In this document: positions 1 to 9,500 of the stretch, one piece after another
Layout: every line of letters starts with the position of its first letter
Numbering within the stretch: the first letter of the stretch is position 1
From: Luteolibacter sp. Y139
GTDB taxonomy: Bacteria; Verrucomicrobiota; Verrucomicrobiia; Verrucomicrobiales; Akkermansiaceae
Reading direction: 5' to 3'
Assembly (NCBI RefSeq): GCF_038066715.1
Contig: NZ_JBBUKT010000007.1
Location: forward strand, 309,826 to 373,825
Length of the DNA: 64,000 nucleotides
The notes under the pieces: model-generated
Database searches by the model: none
Told to the model about the DNA's origin: nothing
The model's input: only the letters and a program-made list of their open reading frames with translations
Position numbers and translations under genes: made by a program

Positions 1-122
1 TGCGGCGAGGCAGCGTGAGCCTTTTCGATCAGAGCTCGCAGCGTGGGATCGGGATGTATTTCACCGGCTGACGATTTCAGCAAGGTGCCGTAGACGTCGA
101 AGAGGACGGCTCGAAGATTCAC
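1..122 (-). CDS. HAD-family hydrolase, N-terminal fragment (window edge)
   Basis: Forty codons of a gene that runs off the left edge. The GTG start at 120-122 overlaps the TGA of the upstream glycosyltransferase (GTGA), so the two are translationally coupled. Residues 5-13 (AVLFDVYGT) are the HAD motif I of the DxYGT subtype, with the first Asp as the expected nucleophile. HAD proteins of this size class are usually phosphatases or dehalogenases. Since the operon starts with a glucosyl-3-phosphoglycerate synthase, a sugar-phosphoglycerate phosphatase role (GpgP or MggB-like) is a reasonable inference, but the substrate-selecting cap domain lies outside the window. Confidence 0.8.
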   Translation of the reverse strand, partial: MNLRAVLFDVYGTLLKSSAGEIHPDPTLRALIEKAHAASP

Positions 123-1588
123 GAGAGCAAGAAATGGAACGAGCCCGGCTTGAGGTAGCCGGCGAGGATCTTGTGCTTCGGCACTTCTTCCGGCGGCTCG
201 GGCTTGGCGTCGATCAGTTCGGCGTAGAGCTTTTTCAGGCGCGAACTGTAGGCATCGGTGGAGTAGGGGAGCAGGTCACCGGGCTTGGCGGTGGGCTCGG
301 TGAGCTTGAGCGTGCGGCGCAGCCAGGTGCGGGCGGGTTGGGTTTCGGCGCGGATTTCCACCAATACTTGATCTAGTCCGTCACCGGATAGAAGTCGATG
401 GATGACTTGTCGCTGGAGGTCTTCCGGAAGGTTGCCGAAGTCGAGGTGGCCGTCGTGGAGCATCGCGGCGAAGGAACGCTCGAGGTGCTCGTTCGACATC
501 GGCTCGCCGTAGCTTTCCAGGGTGGCTCGCATGCTGCGGATCAGGCGCTGGCGGAGGGTTTCGCGGCCGACCCACTCGACTGGCACGAGCAGTCGATCGT
601 AGAGACGGCCGGGCACGATACCGGCCTCTGCGAAGTCGTTGGTAACTGCGGGCAGGTTCCGCCCTAACAGCGGCTTGCCGAGAGTGACCGGCTCCAGGAA
701 GCCGAGGCCGAATCCTTCGGCGACGGACGTATTGATGCAATGCGTCGCGTGGCGCAGCCAACTGGCGTAGGTGCGTGGTGACTTGGGAGAGGGCGAGAGG
801 CGGCCGACGACATCGAGCAAGACTGGCAGGCCGGTGTCGGCGGCAAAGGCACGCCATTCCTCATAGACGGGCATCCAGCGTACGGCGTCCGGTGCGAGGC
901 TGACGGCATAGCGGGTGCCTTTCGGAGAGAGGACAGAGAGGAGGAACAATTCGCCAAGGTTCTTTCGGCGGATTGCTCGAATCGGATAGAGTACCAGCGC
1001 TGCGTCTGGCTTCTTCTCCAGCGGCTTCACGGCGGCGGGCTGGGTGATCGCGTTCGGCAGCAAGACGGAATGCCCGGCGGGGAGCCCGGCTGCGAGGAAG
1101 TGACGGCGGTCGCGCGAGTTGAGAAAGGCCTGCTTGATTCGCGGCGAATGCGGGTAAAGCAGCTCCGCATCGGCGATGAGCGGGTAGTTCATCGGCCGGC
1201 CGTCTTCGGCGAGATCGTGGAATTGCAGGACCATCGCTTCGCCCGCTTCGGCCAACTGCGCCACGACATCGGCGATGACCGTATTGCGGCCCAGAGAGTG
1301 ATTGTGGAAATGCCAGACGATGGGATCGCTGCCGAGCGAGGCGACCACGGCGGCCTTCATTTCCTTCATCAATTGGCGGGCGGTTGGTCCACCGGGGTCG
1401 GTGTGGTAGCGCAGGCCCTCGACGACCTTCACTGGCAAGCTCGCGCCGCTTTCGTCCGGCTCACCGCTCAGGATGACGTGGCGGATGCCGAGTTCGGTGA
1501 GGCAGCGTGACGCGGTGTGGATCACGCGGGTCACCCCGCCGCGGTGGAGGTGATAGTGGACGATGGCGACGGAATACGGCGGAGTCAT
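119..1588 (-). CDS. GT-B glycosyltransferase (GT4-like)
   Basis: A 489-residue cytosolic protein. The N-terminus (SVAIVHYHLHRGGVTRVI) is a GT-B donor-fold opening with the glycine-rich loop that follows beta-1. A C-terminal ExFGxxxxE-type motif (EGFGLGFLEPVTLGKP) matches the donor-binding EX7E region of GT4-type retaining enzymes. The ATG overlaps the stop of the GNAT gene (ATGA) and its stop overlaps the HAD start. With GpgS in the same operon it could add a second sugar, for instance to glucosylglycerate, as in mannosylglucosylglycerate synthesis; this is inference. The acceptor cannot be read from the sequence, and the segment between the two Rossmann lobes is not one I recognise. Confidence 0.75.
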   Translation of the reverse strand: MTPPYSVAIVHYHLHRGGVTRVIHTASRCLTELGIRHVILSGEPDESGASLPVKVVEGLRYHTDPGGPTARQLMKEMKAAVVASLGSDPIVWHFHNHSLGRNTVIADVVAQLAEAGEAMVLQFHDLAEDGRPMNYPLIADAELLYPHSPRIKQAFLNSRDRRHFLAAGLPAGHSVLLPNAITQPAAVKPLEKKPDAALVLYPIRAIRRKNLGELFLLSVLSPKGTRYAVSLAPDAVRWMPVYEEWRAFAADTGLPVLLDVVGRLSPSPKSPRTYASWLRHATHCINTSVAEGFGLGFLEPVTLGKPLLGRNLPAVTNDFAEAGIVPGRLYDRLLVPVEWVGRETLRQRLIRSMRATLESYGEPMSNEHLERSFAAMLHDGHLDFGNLPEDLQRQVIHRLLSGDGLDQVLVEIRAETQPARTWLRRTLKLTEPTAKPGDLLPYSTDAYSSRLKKLYAELIDAKPEPPEEVPKHKILAGYLKPGSFHFLLS

Positions 1589-2031
1589 CGGTCGAGCGGG
1601 CCGAGGGGTTTGACGAAGTGGAAGCCCCAGATTTCGAAGCCGAGGCGATGATAAAGCCGGTGGGAGGGGTGATTCGACGTGTAGCTGTCGAGCACGGCGA
1701 GATTGCAGTCTTTCTCGCGGGCAAGCGCTTCGAGTCGTTGGATGAGGAAGCTACCCACTCCGGATGAACGGAGTTCGGGATCGACCACGATGTTATCGAG
1801 TTCGAGGTAACGGCCGCACCAGACCTTGGTGGCGATCCAGGCGCTGGCGAGGCCTGCCAGCTTGCCGTCGATAAAGGCGCCGAAGGCGTGGTAGTGCGGG
1901 TGCTCGGCGAGGATGGCCTTGAAGCGCTGTTCCAGCACTTCCGGCGGGGTGCTGGCGTTCAGAATCGCCAGCAAGCGGAGGGCGGCGGGAATGTCCTCGG
2001 CGACGAGTTCGCGGATCTCCGGCGGGGTCAC
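1585..2031 (-). CDS. GNAT-family N-acetyltransferase
   Basis: A 148-residue single-domain protein, typical of GNAT enzymes that move an acetyl group from acetyl-CoA to an amine. The acetyl-CoA P-loop motif A is visible around residues 90-100 (ELRSSGVGSFLIQRL, an R/QxxGxG/A variant). The preceding LELDNIVVDPE strand and the SHRLYHRLGFE C-terminal motif complete the fold. It overlaps both neighbours by 4 bases (GpgS-like upstream, glycosyltransferase downstream). The substrate is unknown; it may modify an amine in the same solute or glycoconjugate pathway, or simply be a passenger. Confidence 0.85.
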   Translation of the reverse strand: MTPPEIRELVAEDIPAALRLLAILNASTPPEVLEQRFKAILAEHPHYHAFGAFIDGKLAGLASAWIATKVWCGRYLELDNIVVDPELRSSGVGSFLIQRLEALAREKDCNLAVLDSYTSNHPSHRLYHRLGFEIWGFHFVKPLGPLDR

Positions 2032-2921
2032 GCGGACTTCCTAGCGCGCTCCGCCGCCGCAGGGAAGCGTTCGCGATATTCCGGCAGAGAAATCATCGGC
2101 GGGCGCTCGCCCGGGGCGGCCACCGGCTGGGGATGGCGGGCGAAAAAGGAATCGAGGATCTCCCCGGACATCCGGCCGAGCTGGGCCAGCGAGCGGTTCC
2201 GGTGGATGCGTTCATCGAGGTCGGTCTGGCCGATGGCGGCGGCGCCGTGGAGCCGGTGGCAGTCTAACAAATGGGCGATTTCCACCCCGTAGCCGGTGGG
2301 CATGGCGAACTGCTCCAGCAGCTCGCGCCGGGCGGCATACTCGCCGGCCAGTGGCTGGTGAAGCCCGGCGAGATCCGGGCAAAAGCGCTGGAGCAAGGGG
2401 CGGACGAGGATTTCCGTGACGCGTCCGCCGCCGCGGGGATCGACACCTTCCGCGGCGAGGAGCGGGCGCTCGTAGAAGCCCTTCACGTAGCCAAGTTCGG
2501 CATGCCGGATCAGCGGGCCGACGGTGCCATAGACGAAGCGCGGATGGATGTTTCCGATATCGCCATCGACGAAGCAGATGATGTCGCCGGTGAGCTGATA
2601 GACGGCTTTCCAGAGGTTCTCGCCCTTGCCGGTGCGCTGGCCTTGGAAGGGAAGGATGTCCGATGCGAGGATTACTTCCGCTCCGGCTTCTTCCGCCAAC
2701 GCGCGGGTGCGGTCGGTCGAGCCGGAGTCGATGACGACGAGTTCATCGAGCAGGCGATGTTGGTCGAAGAGCGCGGCCTTCAACACCGAGACCACGCGGG
2801 CGATGGTGCCTTCCTCATTGAGCGTGGGGATGCACAGCGAGACTCGCAGGCCAGCGGCCTCCTTCGCTGCGACGAGGGCGGGCAGGTCGGCGAAGTCGCG
2901 GTGGTGGAAGGTTCGGGCCAT
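2028..2921 (-). CDS. gpgS: Glucosyl-3-phosphoglycerate synthase-like glycosyltransferase
   Basis: A 297-residue GT-A enzyme. Visible motifs are IPTLNEEGTI (31-40), DSGSTDRT (65-72), the GKGENLWK loop (98-105), the metal-binding DGD (119-121), GYGVEI (210-215) and a late DERIHRN (237-242). This set matches GpgS (GT81), which transfers glucose from an NDP-glucose to D-3-phosphoglycerate, the first step of glucosylglycerate compatible-solute synthesis. It heads a four-gene run with 4-base overlaps (gpgS, GNAT, GT-B, HAD). Length fits the family (about 300). A different acceptor is possible, but the GKGE-LW and GYGVEI signatures argue for a GpgS/MpgS-like enzyme. Confidence 0.8.
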   Translation of the reverse strand: MARTFHHRDFADLPALVAAKEAAGLRVSLCIPTLNEEGTIARVVSVLKAALFDQHRLLDELVVIDSGSTDRTRALAEEAGAEVILASDILPFQGQRTGKGENLWKAVYQLTGDIICFVDGDIGNIHPRFVYGTVGPLIRHAELGYVKGFYERPLLAAEGVDPRGGGRVTEILVRPLLQRFCPDLAGLHQPLAGEYAARRELLEQFAMPTGYGVEIAHLLDCHRLHGAAAIGQTDLDERIHRNRSLAQLGRMSGEILDSFFARHPQPVAAPGERPPMISLPEYRERFPAAAERARKSA

Positions 2922-2923
2922 GT

Positions 2924-3808
2924 TCAGTGACTCTCGGGTTGAATCAGTTTCATTTCAATCCTTCCCCATTCGCCGGATGGCAGCTGGAGACATTCCTGAA
3001 GTTCGAGATGTTTTCCCAACGCGGATCCTTCGTTGGGGTTCTTTCGATAGATCATCGAGTGACTGCTGGGTGAGGTACTCCACATCACTTCGAGGATATT
3101 GGGAAATTCGCCGAATGTTGCTACCGAGGAGATCAAGGAAGGGGTGGCGAATACACTTCCTCCATAGGTCAGGATGTGTGCCTTGGCCGTTGCCAGTTCC
3201 TTTGGGAAGGAGCGACGGACTTCACGCTGGCGGATCAAGTCCCTTACAAAGAAGCCGAACTGGATGAGGAGGAGCATTCCCACCACCGATGCCCACAGCC
3301 GGACAGGTTTGGTCCAGAATGGGATCTTTCTCAGCCGAAGGGCGCATGCCGCGACGATGGACTCCGCCGCGAAATACATGCAGGGCGAAACATCCAAGGT
3401 CCAGAATTCCAAGTCGCCGTAGCTTCGCCATTCCCCATTGATCTCAAGCGGTTCGCGGGCGGCGACGTGCCAGAGAATCCGCAAGCTGCCAAGAATCGCT
3501 CCGGGAACGGCGAAGAAGGCCGCGAACCTGAGCGCGCTTTGAGAGCCCTTCAGGATGCTGAATCCGGCCAAGAGGAAAACCAGCCCGCCAAAGTTGTAGC
3601 TACCATGCGAGAACGATCCGGCAGCCTGAAGTGCGATGCCGGCAACCAGCATCCATCCCAACAGCTTCGTCGGAAAGGAGTGCTTCGCGGCAAACTTCTC
3701 CTCTTCGAAGCGGTCGATGTCCTTCTGGTAATTCCGCTTTTGTTCCTCTGACAATGGGACGCCCTCGGGGCGGCGGATTTCTGTGGGCCTTGGAGCCGGA
3801 GAATCCAT
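2924..3808 (-). CDS. Four-helix membrane protein of unknown function
   Basis: I do not recognise this 294-residue protein. A charged N-terminal stretch (about 1-50, LSEEQKRNYQKDIDRFEEEK) is followed by four predicted membrane segments: GWMLVAGIALQAAGSF, GGLVFLLAGFSIL, FAAFFAVPGAILGSL and WASVVGMLLLIQFGFF. A C-terminal soluble domain of about 90 residues follows. I chose the ATG at 3806-3808 because a longer frame would overlap the Hsp33 stop by about 50 bases, whereas this start leaves a 5-base gap. The stop is 2 bases before gpgS, so it is probably cotranscribed with the GpgS operon, perhaps as a membrane accessory; no function is implied by the sequence. Confidence 0.6.
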   Translation of the reverse strand: MDSPAPRPTEIRRPEGVPLSEEQKRNYQKDIDRFEEEKFAAKHSFPTKLLGWMLVAGIALQAAGSFSHGSYNFGGLVFLLAGFSILKGSQSALRFAAFFAVPGAILGSLRILWHVAAREPLEINGEWRSYGDLEFWTLDVSPCMYFAAESIVAACALRLRKIPFWTKPVRLWASVVGMLLLIQFGFFVRDLIRQREVRRSFPKELATAKAHILTYGGSVFATPSLISSVATFGEFPNILEVMWSTSPSSHSMIYRKNPNEGSALGKHLELQECLQLPSGEWGRIEMKLIQPESH

Positions 3809-3813
3809 CGTCG

Positions 3814-4590
3814 TTAGATCATATCCCGCGTCACCCGGTATCGCGCTGCGCAGCGCGGGCACTGGACGGTGATGACGTCGGCGTCCTCAAAGAGATCGTC
3901 CTTCCGCTCCCGCCACGAGCCGAGCACGGGGAGGATTTGGGCGAGGGTGCAGCCGCAATGGAAGTGGAAGCGCCGGGTCTCCAGCAGAGTCGTTTCTTCC
4001 GTTTCCTCGATCTTCTCGACGGCCTCCGCGTCGAGCTTGGAGAGCCATTCCTCGTCGCAATCCGGCTGGGCGGTGACGAGCGTGAAGACTTCGTCGTCGT
4101 GACGGAACATCCGGGCCGGTCGCTGCTCGGATTGCTCGTAGTAGCGCTCGACCCAGTGGAGTGGGTCGCGGTCGTCCACCTCCAGCGTGGAAAGCCGCGG
4201 CTCGGGCAGGCTGCGGGAGATGGTCTGGGAGTAGAAGTAGTGGCGATCCGGCTCGCGGACGTCCTCGGTGAAGAGGCGTCCGACGACGGATTCCTCGGTC
4301 GAACCGGCGGTCACGAAGACATTCACCCGCGGGGCGCGTAGGCTGACGGTCCAAGCGATCGTCTCCGCCCATGGCCGGGCGACGGCGTGGAGAGTGATGC
4401 CGGCGAGGAAGTCCTTCAGCATCTGGTCCAGTTCGCCGGGGTGGCGGATGCCGTGCTGCATCAGGTGCAGGTAGTAGTCCGTGTAGATCGGTACGAATTG
4501 AGCACGCAGGATCAAGGCGTTGCGATGACGGACGAAGATGGATTCGACCCTGACATACTCCTCGACGCTGACCTGCTCCGGCTCTTCCAC
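3814..4590 (-). CDS. hslO: Hsp33-like redox chaperone
   Basis: The C-terminus carries the Hsp33 zinc centre: CxC at residues 212-214 (HCGCTLAQIL) and CxxC at 244-247 (QCPRCAARY). These cysteines hold zinc when reduced and form disulfides under oxidative stress, releasing an ATP-independent holdase. The N-terminal part (VESIFVRHRNALILRAQ, then YYEQSEQRPARMF) matches the Hsp33 substrate-binding fold. The start is uncertain. A GTG at 4588-4590 gives 258 residues and avoids overlap with aat; the open frame extends to 4752, but its first 54 residues look non-coding. It is divergent from aat with about 106 bases between starts. Confidence 0.85.
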   Translation of the reverse strand: MEEPEQVSVEEYVRVESIFVRHRNALILRAQFVPIYTDYYLHLMQHGIRHPGELDQMLKDFLAGITLHAVARPWAETIAWTVSLRAPRVNVFVTAGSTEESVVGRLFTEDVREPDRHYFYSQTISRSLPEPRLSTLEVDDRDPLHWVERYYEQSEQRPARMFRHDDEVFTLVTAQPDCDEEWLSKLDAEAVEKIEETEETTLLETRRFHFHCGCTLAQILPVLGSWRERKDDLFEDADVITVQCPRCAARYRVTRDMI

Positions 4591-4696
4591 GGCGCAAGGG
4601 TAGGGGCGGGTGGGGCCGGAATCCAAACCCGAAATTCCCTTTGCTGTCACGGGCTGGAAAGGACTTTGGAGAAATGGGTTTGAGATAGGGCGAAGC

Positions 4697-5344
4697 ATGG
4701 GACAGATTACGTGGCGTCGCCGCGTGTCAGGATTTCCGCCAGCCCAGCTCATTCCGCCGCAAGTGCTCCTAGGCGCCTATGCCCAAGGGGTTTTCCCCAT
4801 GGCCGACGCGGGCGAGCTGACGTGGTTTTCGCCGCTGATGCGCGGCATTATCCCGCTGGATGGCAGCTTTCACGTCCCTCACGGGCTGAAGCGGTCCATG
4901 AAAAAGGCACCCTTCGAGGTGAAATGGAACAGCGACTTCCGCGGGACCATGCAGGGGTGCGCCTCGCGCGAGAGGACGTGGATCGACGCCACGATTCTCG
5001 AAAGCTACTGCCTGCTGCACCGGCTGGGCTACGCGCACTCGGTGGAGACGCACGATGAGGAGGGCTTGCAGGGCGGCTTGTATGGGGTGGCCCTCGGCCG
5101 GGCTTTTTTCGGAGAGAGCATGTTTTCCCGGAAGACCGACGCCTCGAAGGTGGCGCTGGTGGCGCTGGTGGAGGAGCTCCGGGCGCGCGGCTTCGTGCTG
5201 TTGGACACGCAATGGCTGACCGAGCATCTGCGCCGCTTTGGCGGGCAGGAAATCCCGCGGGACGAGTATCAGCGGCGGCTGAAGGACGCGATCGGTTCGC
5301 TGGAGGAGGGCTTCCATCCGCCGAAGCTGGGGCCAGGGGCCTGA
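4697..5344 (+). CDS. aat: Leucyl/phenylalanyl-tRNA-protein transferase
   Basis: A 215-residue enzyme that adds Leu or Phe from aminoacyl-tRNA to N-terminal Lys/Arg of proteins, marking them for ClpS/ClpAP degradation (N-degron pathway). The recognisable motifs are GAYAQGVFPMAD near the N-terminus, WFSPLMRGIIPLDG, then GLQGGLYGVALGRAFFGESMFSRKTDASK, the family core (here split by position about 115-145). DTQWLTEHLRRFGG follows near the end. The ATG at 4697 is chosen because the family normally begins shortly before this PP-QxLLGAY segment. Length is normal for Aat. Confidence 0.95.
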   Translation: MGQITWRRRVSGFPPAQLIPPQVLLGAYAQGVFPMADAGELTWFSPLMRGIIPLDGSFHVPHGLKRSMKKAPFEVKWNSDFRGTMQGCASRERTWIDATILESYCLLHRLGYAHSVETHDEEGLQGGLYGVALGRAFFGESMFSRKTDASKVALVALVEELRARGFVLLDTQWLTEHLRRFGGQEIPRDEYQRRLKDAIGSLEEGFHPPKLGPGA

Positions 5345-5484
5345 GGAAAGGGTGCGGAGCGTCGGGGAAGTGCCGAAGGAGTGAAACCTGTGCCGGGTTT
5401 CGGGGTTTCTGCTCCGGGTGAATTTTCCCGTGCGTCGCCGTGGGAATTCCTCGACTCTCGGAAACCCCACCGGAAAATCCCGTC

Positions 5485-5757
5485 ATGTCCCAAGCGATCA
5501 TCGATCCCGAGGAAGTCCGCCGTTTCGCCACGGAATTGAAGCGTTTCAATAACGAGGTGAAGGAGCGAACCGCCTCGCTGATGTCCCGCTTCGCCGCGCT
5601 GGGCGACAGCTGGCAGGACCAGGAACACGAGAAGTTTTCCGCCGAGTTTCTCCAGATGATGAAGACGATGAAGCGCTTCATCGAGCTCTCCGACCAGCAC
5701 GGCCCCTATCTCCTTCGCAAGGCGGACCGCATTCAGCAGTACCTCGACCAGCGCTAA
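5485..5757 (+). CDS. WXG100-like small helical protein (ESX-type candidate)
   Basis: A 90-residue all-helical protein. It begins with a WXG100-like IDPEEVRRFATELKRFN helix, turns at GDSWQDQEHEKF (residues 39-50, where WxG is replaced by WQD), and continues into a second helix ending KADRIQQYLDQR. Size, hairpin layout and the central Trp fit the WXG100/EsxA family, which are substrates and cofactors of FtsK-like type VII ATPases. It is the first gene of a four-gene run that ends in such an ATPase, 3 bases before the next ORF. The Gly of WxG is missing, so the assignment rests on architecture and context. The ATG at 5485 is used; a longer frame from 5440 has a proline-rich unlikely N-terminus. 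Confidence 0.7.
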   Translation: MSQAIIDPEEVRRFATELKRFNNEVKERTASLMSRFAALGDSWQDQEHEKFSAEFLQMMKTMKRFIELSDQHGPYLLRKADRIQQYLDQR

Positions 5758-5760
5758 TCC

Positions 5761-6294
5761 ATGGATAGCCAGGCACGGGTGGGATCGATCGAAGCCCTGG
5801 AGGGATTCCGGGCGGCGTTGATCCGTTATACCGAGCGTGCCCGGCGGGCGCTGGATGACGTGACCGGCGAGGTCAAGCGCACCCGCGGCTGGCTGGAAGT
5901 GGAGCAGCGGCAGAAGTGGGAGGGAGAGTTCCGGCGGCGCGCGCGCATGTTAGAGCAGGCGGAGCAGGAGCTTTACAGTGCGCGGATGTCCTCCCTGACC
6001 AATGACAAGACTGCCCAACAGATGGCAGTGAACAAGGCCCGTCGGGCGCTGGCCGAGGCCGAGGAGAAACTCGCCGTGCTGAAGCGGTGGCGGCAGACCT
6101 TTGACGCGCGGATCGAGGTGCTGGCCAAGCAGCTTGAAGCGCTCCACGAGACGCTTTCCCGCCAGATGCCGAAGGGGGTGGTATCGCTCACCAATTCGAT
6201 CCGCCTGCTCCAAGACTACGCCGAAGTCCACGTCCCGCGCGAGGTGACGGGCGGCGGCGAAACCACCACCGAAGAAACCTCCGAACCGTCATGA
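5761..6294 (+). CDS. Coiled-coil protein of the WXG100/FtsK operon
   Basis: A 177-residue, almost entirely helical, highly charged protein without signal peptide or membrane segment. Helices of 40-50 residues are apparent (ALEGFRAALIRYTERARRAL; KARRALAEAEEKLAVLKRW), followed by a short acidic Thr/Glu tail (GGGETTTEETSEPS). It starts 3 bases after the WXG100-like gene and its stop overlaps the next start (ATGA), so it belongs to the same transcript. The tryptophans at RGWLEVEQRQKWEGEF recall helical-hairpin ESX substrates, but length and composition also suit a chaperone or scaffold for the secretion ATPase. Family not recognised. Confidence 0.65.
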   Translation: MDSQARVGSIEALEGFRAALIRYTERARRALDDVTGEVKRTRGWLEVEQRQKWEGEFRRRARMLEQAEQELYSARMSSLTNDKTAQQMAVNKARRALAEAEEKLAVLKRWRQTFDARIEVLAKQLEALHETLSRQMPKGVVSLTNSIRLLQDYAEVHVPREVTGGGETTTEETSEPS

Positions 6295-6503
6295 GCCTGG
6301 GTGCCAGCAAGTCGCTCCTCAATGAGGCGAATCGCGAGCTTTTCGCGCGCTGGGAAGAGACCCGCGCGTCGTGGCGTGACGCCAAATCCTTCGATTTTGA
6401 CAAAGAGTATCTCGCCGGCCTACCGCAGGCCGTCGCCACCGCCACGCGGGTGATCGAGGAACTCGATGTCGTGCTTTCCAAACTCCATGCCGACTGTGAC
6501 TGA
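6291..6503 (+). CDS. Small helical protein, possible second WXG100-like partner
   Basis: A 70-residue protein with ATGA overlap to the upstream gene. A first helix (LLNEANRELFARWEETR) leads to a tryptophan turn SWRDAKSFDFDKEYL at residues 27-41, and a second helix ends IEELDVVLSKLHADCD. The W-x-D-x-x-x-x-F pattern parallels the WQDQEHEKF turn of the first gene of the operon, so the two may form a heterodimer as EsxA/EsxB do; that is inference. No signal peptide. A single Cys lies next to the C-terminus. Too short for a confident family call, but coupling on both sides supports it as a real gene. Confidence 0.6.
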   Translation: MSLGASKSLLNEANRELFARWEETRASWRDAKSFDFDKEYLAGLPQAVATATRVIEELDVVLSKLHADCD

Positions 6504-9500
6504 CCCCCTGCATCCCGAGCGCGTCCGCGAGCTATTGCTGCGGCTGCAAGCTGCCATTTCGTCCATTTCCGGACGCGAGGCGGCGCTCACCCGCGCCCAT
6601 GCTGCGAGCGTGCTGGTCGCACGGCGCCATGCGACCGCGCGGCGCGAAGCCGGCGAGGTGGATCGGGCGGCGCGGCAAAAGAGACTGATGGCGCACTCGG
6701 ATTCCGAGCAGGAGGCCGTGGTGATCAAGTACGAGGCGCGTCGTAGCTGGATGAACCGCGCCGCGCAGTCCGCTCATGCGGGCCTGGCCAAGCGGGTGCG
6801 CAATGAGAAGGACCGCCACGTGGGCCTGCGCCAGGCGCAGACCATGCGCAGCAAGGAGGAGGCGAAGGAGCTGTGGGAGCGAGCCCGCCAGGATCACCGC
6901 GAGTTTGCCCAGGGGATCTCGGCGGATCTTGAGGAAACCGCCGCGACCGCCCGTGGTGCGGTGAAGGTGCTGCGCGGTTTCCAACCGTGGTTCAGCCTGA
7001 TGCTGCGCAAGGGCAAGTTCGTCAAAGGCGATGAAGCTGACACTTCCAAGGACCGTGAAACGCTTCAGGGTGAAAGCCAGCGGCGACTCGCGGAGGCAGG
7101 CAGACAGCTCGACTCGCTGAAGAGAAATCCGCTCGCGGCCTTGTTCCGCTTTGTGCCGTTGACCGCGCTGCTGGTGGTGATTGGAGGCGTCTTCGGCTAC
7201 TTGATTTACAGCGCGCCTGATCGAGCCGCGGCATGGGCCGCGCAGAAGCCGAAGCTGCTGATGGCCCTGCTCATTCCGTGCGCGCTCCATTTCCTTTCCA
7301 CGCTGCTGCTGTTCCCGGCGGTGCGCCGGATGGCGATCACCCTGCAGTCATCCCGGAACCTGGGTGCGGGAGCGGCTGCGGTGTCGGAGTCGAAGGTCAC
7401 CGCGCTCGGGGAAAGCCTGAAACGGGAGGTGGCCCAGCAAAGTGCAGGACTGAGCGAAACGCTGCGTGGCAGCGAAGAGATCGGGCAGGATCTGATGCAG
7501 CAGGGACGGCGCAAGATCGAGGCGCAGGTAGCCCGCTTGCCCGCGAAGGCCGAGGCGCTTCACCGGCGGAATCTTTCCCACGTGGCCGACCGGATGCATC
7601 AGGCGGTCTCGAACTTCGAGGCCCAGTCCAAGGCGGAGGATGCTGCCCGTGACGCGGAGTATGCCGCGGCTGTCGGGGCAGCTGATGTGACACGGGAGGA
7701 AGGTTTGAACCAGTTGCTCGGCGAGTGGGAGGAGCAGGTGAAGCCGGCTTATGCCGAGTTGTCGGTGCTGGCGGAGCAGGCTGACAGCCGCTTCCCGGAG
7801 TGGAGTGAGTCGTGGGTCGGCACGTGGACGCCGCCGGAAAGTTCCGAGCGGGTGGTGCCTTTCGGCAAGCTCGTGGTTTCGCTCAAGGAGCTGGCGGGCG
7901 GCATGCCGGAAAGCGATCGCTTTACCCTGGATGGTCCCGCTGAGTTCGAGGTGCCGCTGGCGCTCGGCTTCCCGGATCGGGGTTCGGTTTTGTTAGAAGG
8001 GGATGCGTCTGCCGCAGCCTCGGCGATCAATGAGATCGTCCTGCGGGTGCTGACCACCCATCCGGCAGGGCGGGCGATGTTCACGTTGATCGATCCGGTG
8101 GGACTCGGGAAGGACTTCGCCGGGCTGATGCACCTCGGCGACTACGAGGAGACGCTCATCCACGGCCGGATCTGGACGCAGACGACGCAGATCGAGGAAC
8201 GGCTGGCGGAGGTCAACGAGCACATCGAGAAGGTGATCCAGATGTATCTTCGCAACGAGTATGCGACGCTCGACGAATACAACGAGCACGCCGGCACGGT
8301 GGCGGAGAAGCATCGCTTCGTGGTGATTTCGGGTTTCCCTGCGGGATTCAGCGAGGTGGCTTCGAAGCGGCTGCTGAGCATCGCGACCAGCGGCGCGCGC
8401 TGCGGCGTCTATCTGCTGATGCACCGCGACCCGCGACAACAGGTCGAGCCCGCTCTGGCTGATGCGCTGGAGAAGGCTTGCCTGCGGCTGGTGCCGCAGG
8501 GAGATGCCTTTGCCGTCGCGAGCTTGCCGGCCGGAGGAAATCACGCGGTGCTTGCCCCGCCGCCGAAGGGCGAGCTGGAGACGACGCTCGTGCACCGGCT
8601 CGGTCAGGCGAGCATCGACTCGAATCGCGTGGAGGTTCCGTTCTCGCACATCTCGCCGCCGGAGAGCGAATGGTGGAAAAACAGCACCGGTGACGAACTG
8701 CGTGTGCCGATTGGCCGCAGCGGGGCGAAGAAGTTCCAGATGCTGGCGCTCGGCAAGGGTACCCGCCAGCACGCGCTGATCGCGGGCAAGACGGGTTCCG
8801 GCAAATCGACGCTGTTCCACGTGATGATCACCAACCTCGCGCTGCAATGCAGCCCGGACGAGGTGGAGTTCTACCTGGTGGACTTCAAGAAGGGCGTCGA
8901 ATTCAAGTGCTACGGCTCCAAGCGCCTGCCGCATGCCAAGGTGGTGGCGATCGAGAGCGATCGCGAGTTCGGCCTCAGCGTGCTGCATCGCGTGGATGAG
9001 GAGCTGCGCCGTCGCGGTGAACTGTTCCGCAAGGCCGGTGCGCAGGACGTGGCAGGCTATCGCAAGGCGACCGGTCTGCCCTTGCCGCGGACCTTGCTGA
9101 TGATCGATGAGTTCCAGGAGATCTTCACCGAAGACGATGCCGTCGCGCAGTCGGCGTCCCTCTTGTTAGACCGGATCGTTCGCCAGGGCCGTGCCTTCGG
9201 CATCCATGTGATCCTCGGCTCGCAGACGCTTGGCGGTGCCTACACGCTGGCGCGTGCGACGATCGGGCAGATGGTCGTGCGCATCGCGCTGCAGTGCAAT
9301 GAGGCCGACGCGTATCTGATCATGGACGACGACAATCCCGCGCCGCGCCTGCTGACGAGGCCGGGCGAAGGGATCTACAACGACAATGCCGGTGCGCTGG
9401 CGGCGAACAGTCCTTTCCAAACCGTGTGGCTTTCGGAGGACGAGCGGAACCGCTTGCTCGACCGTGTGACGGAGATGGCCGCGGAGCAGGGAAGAAAGCC

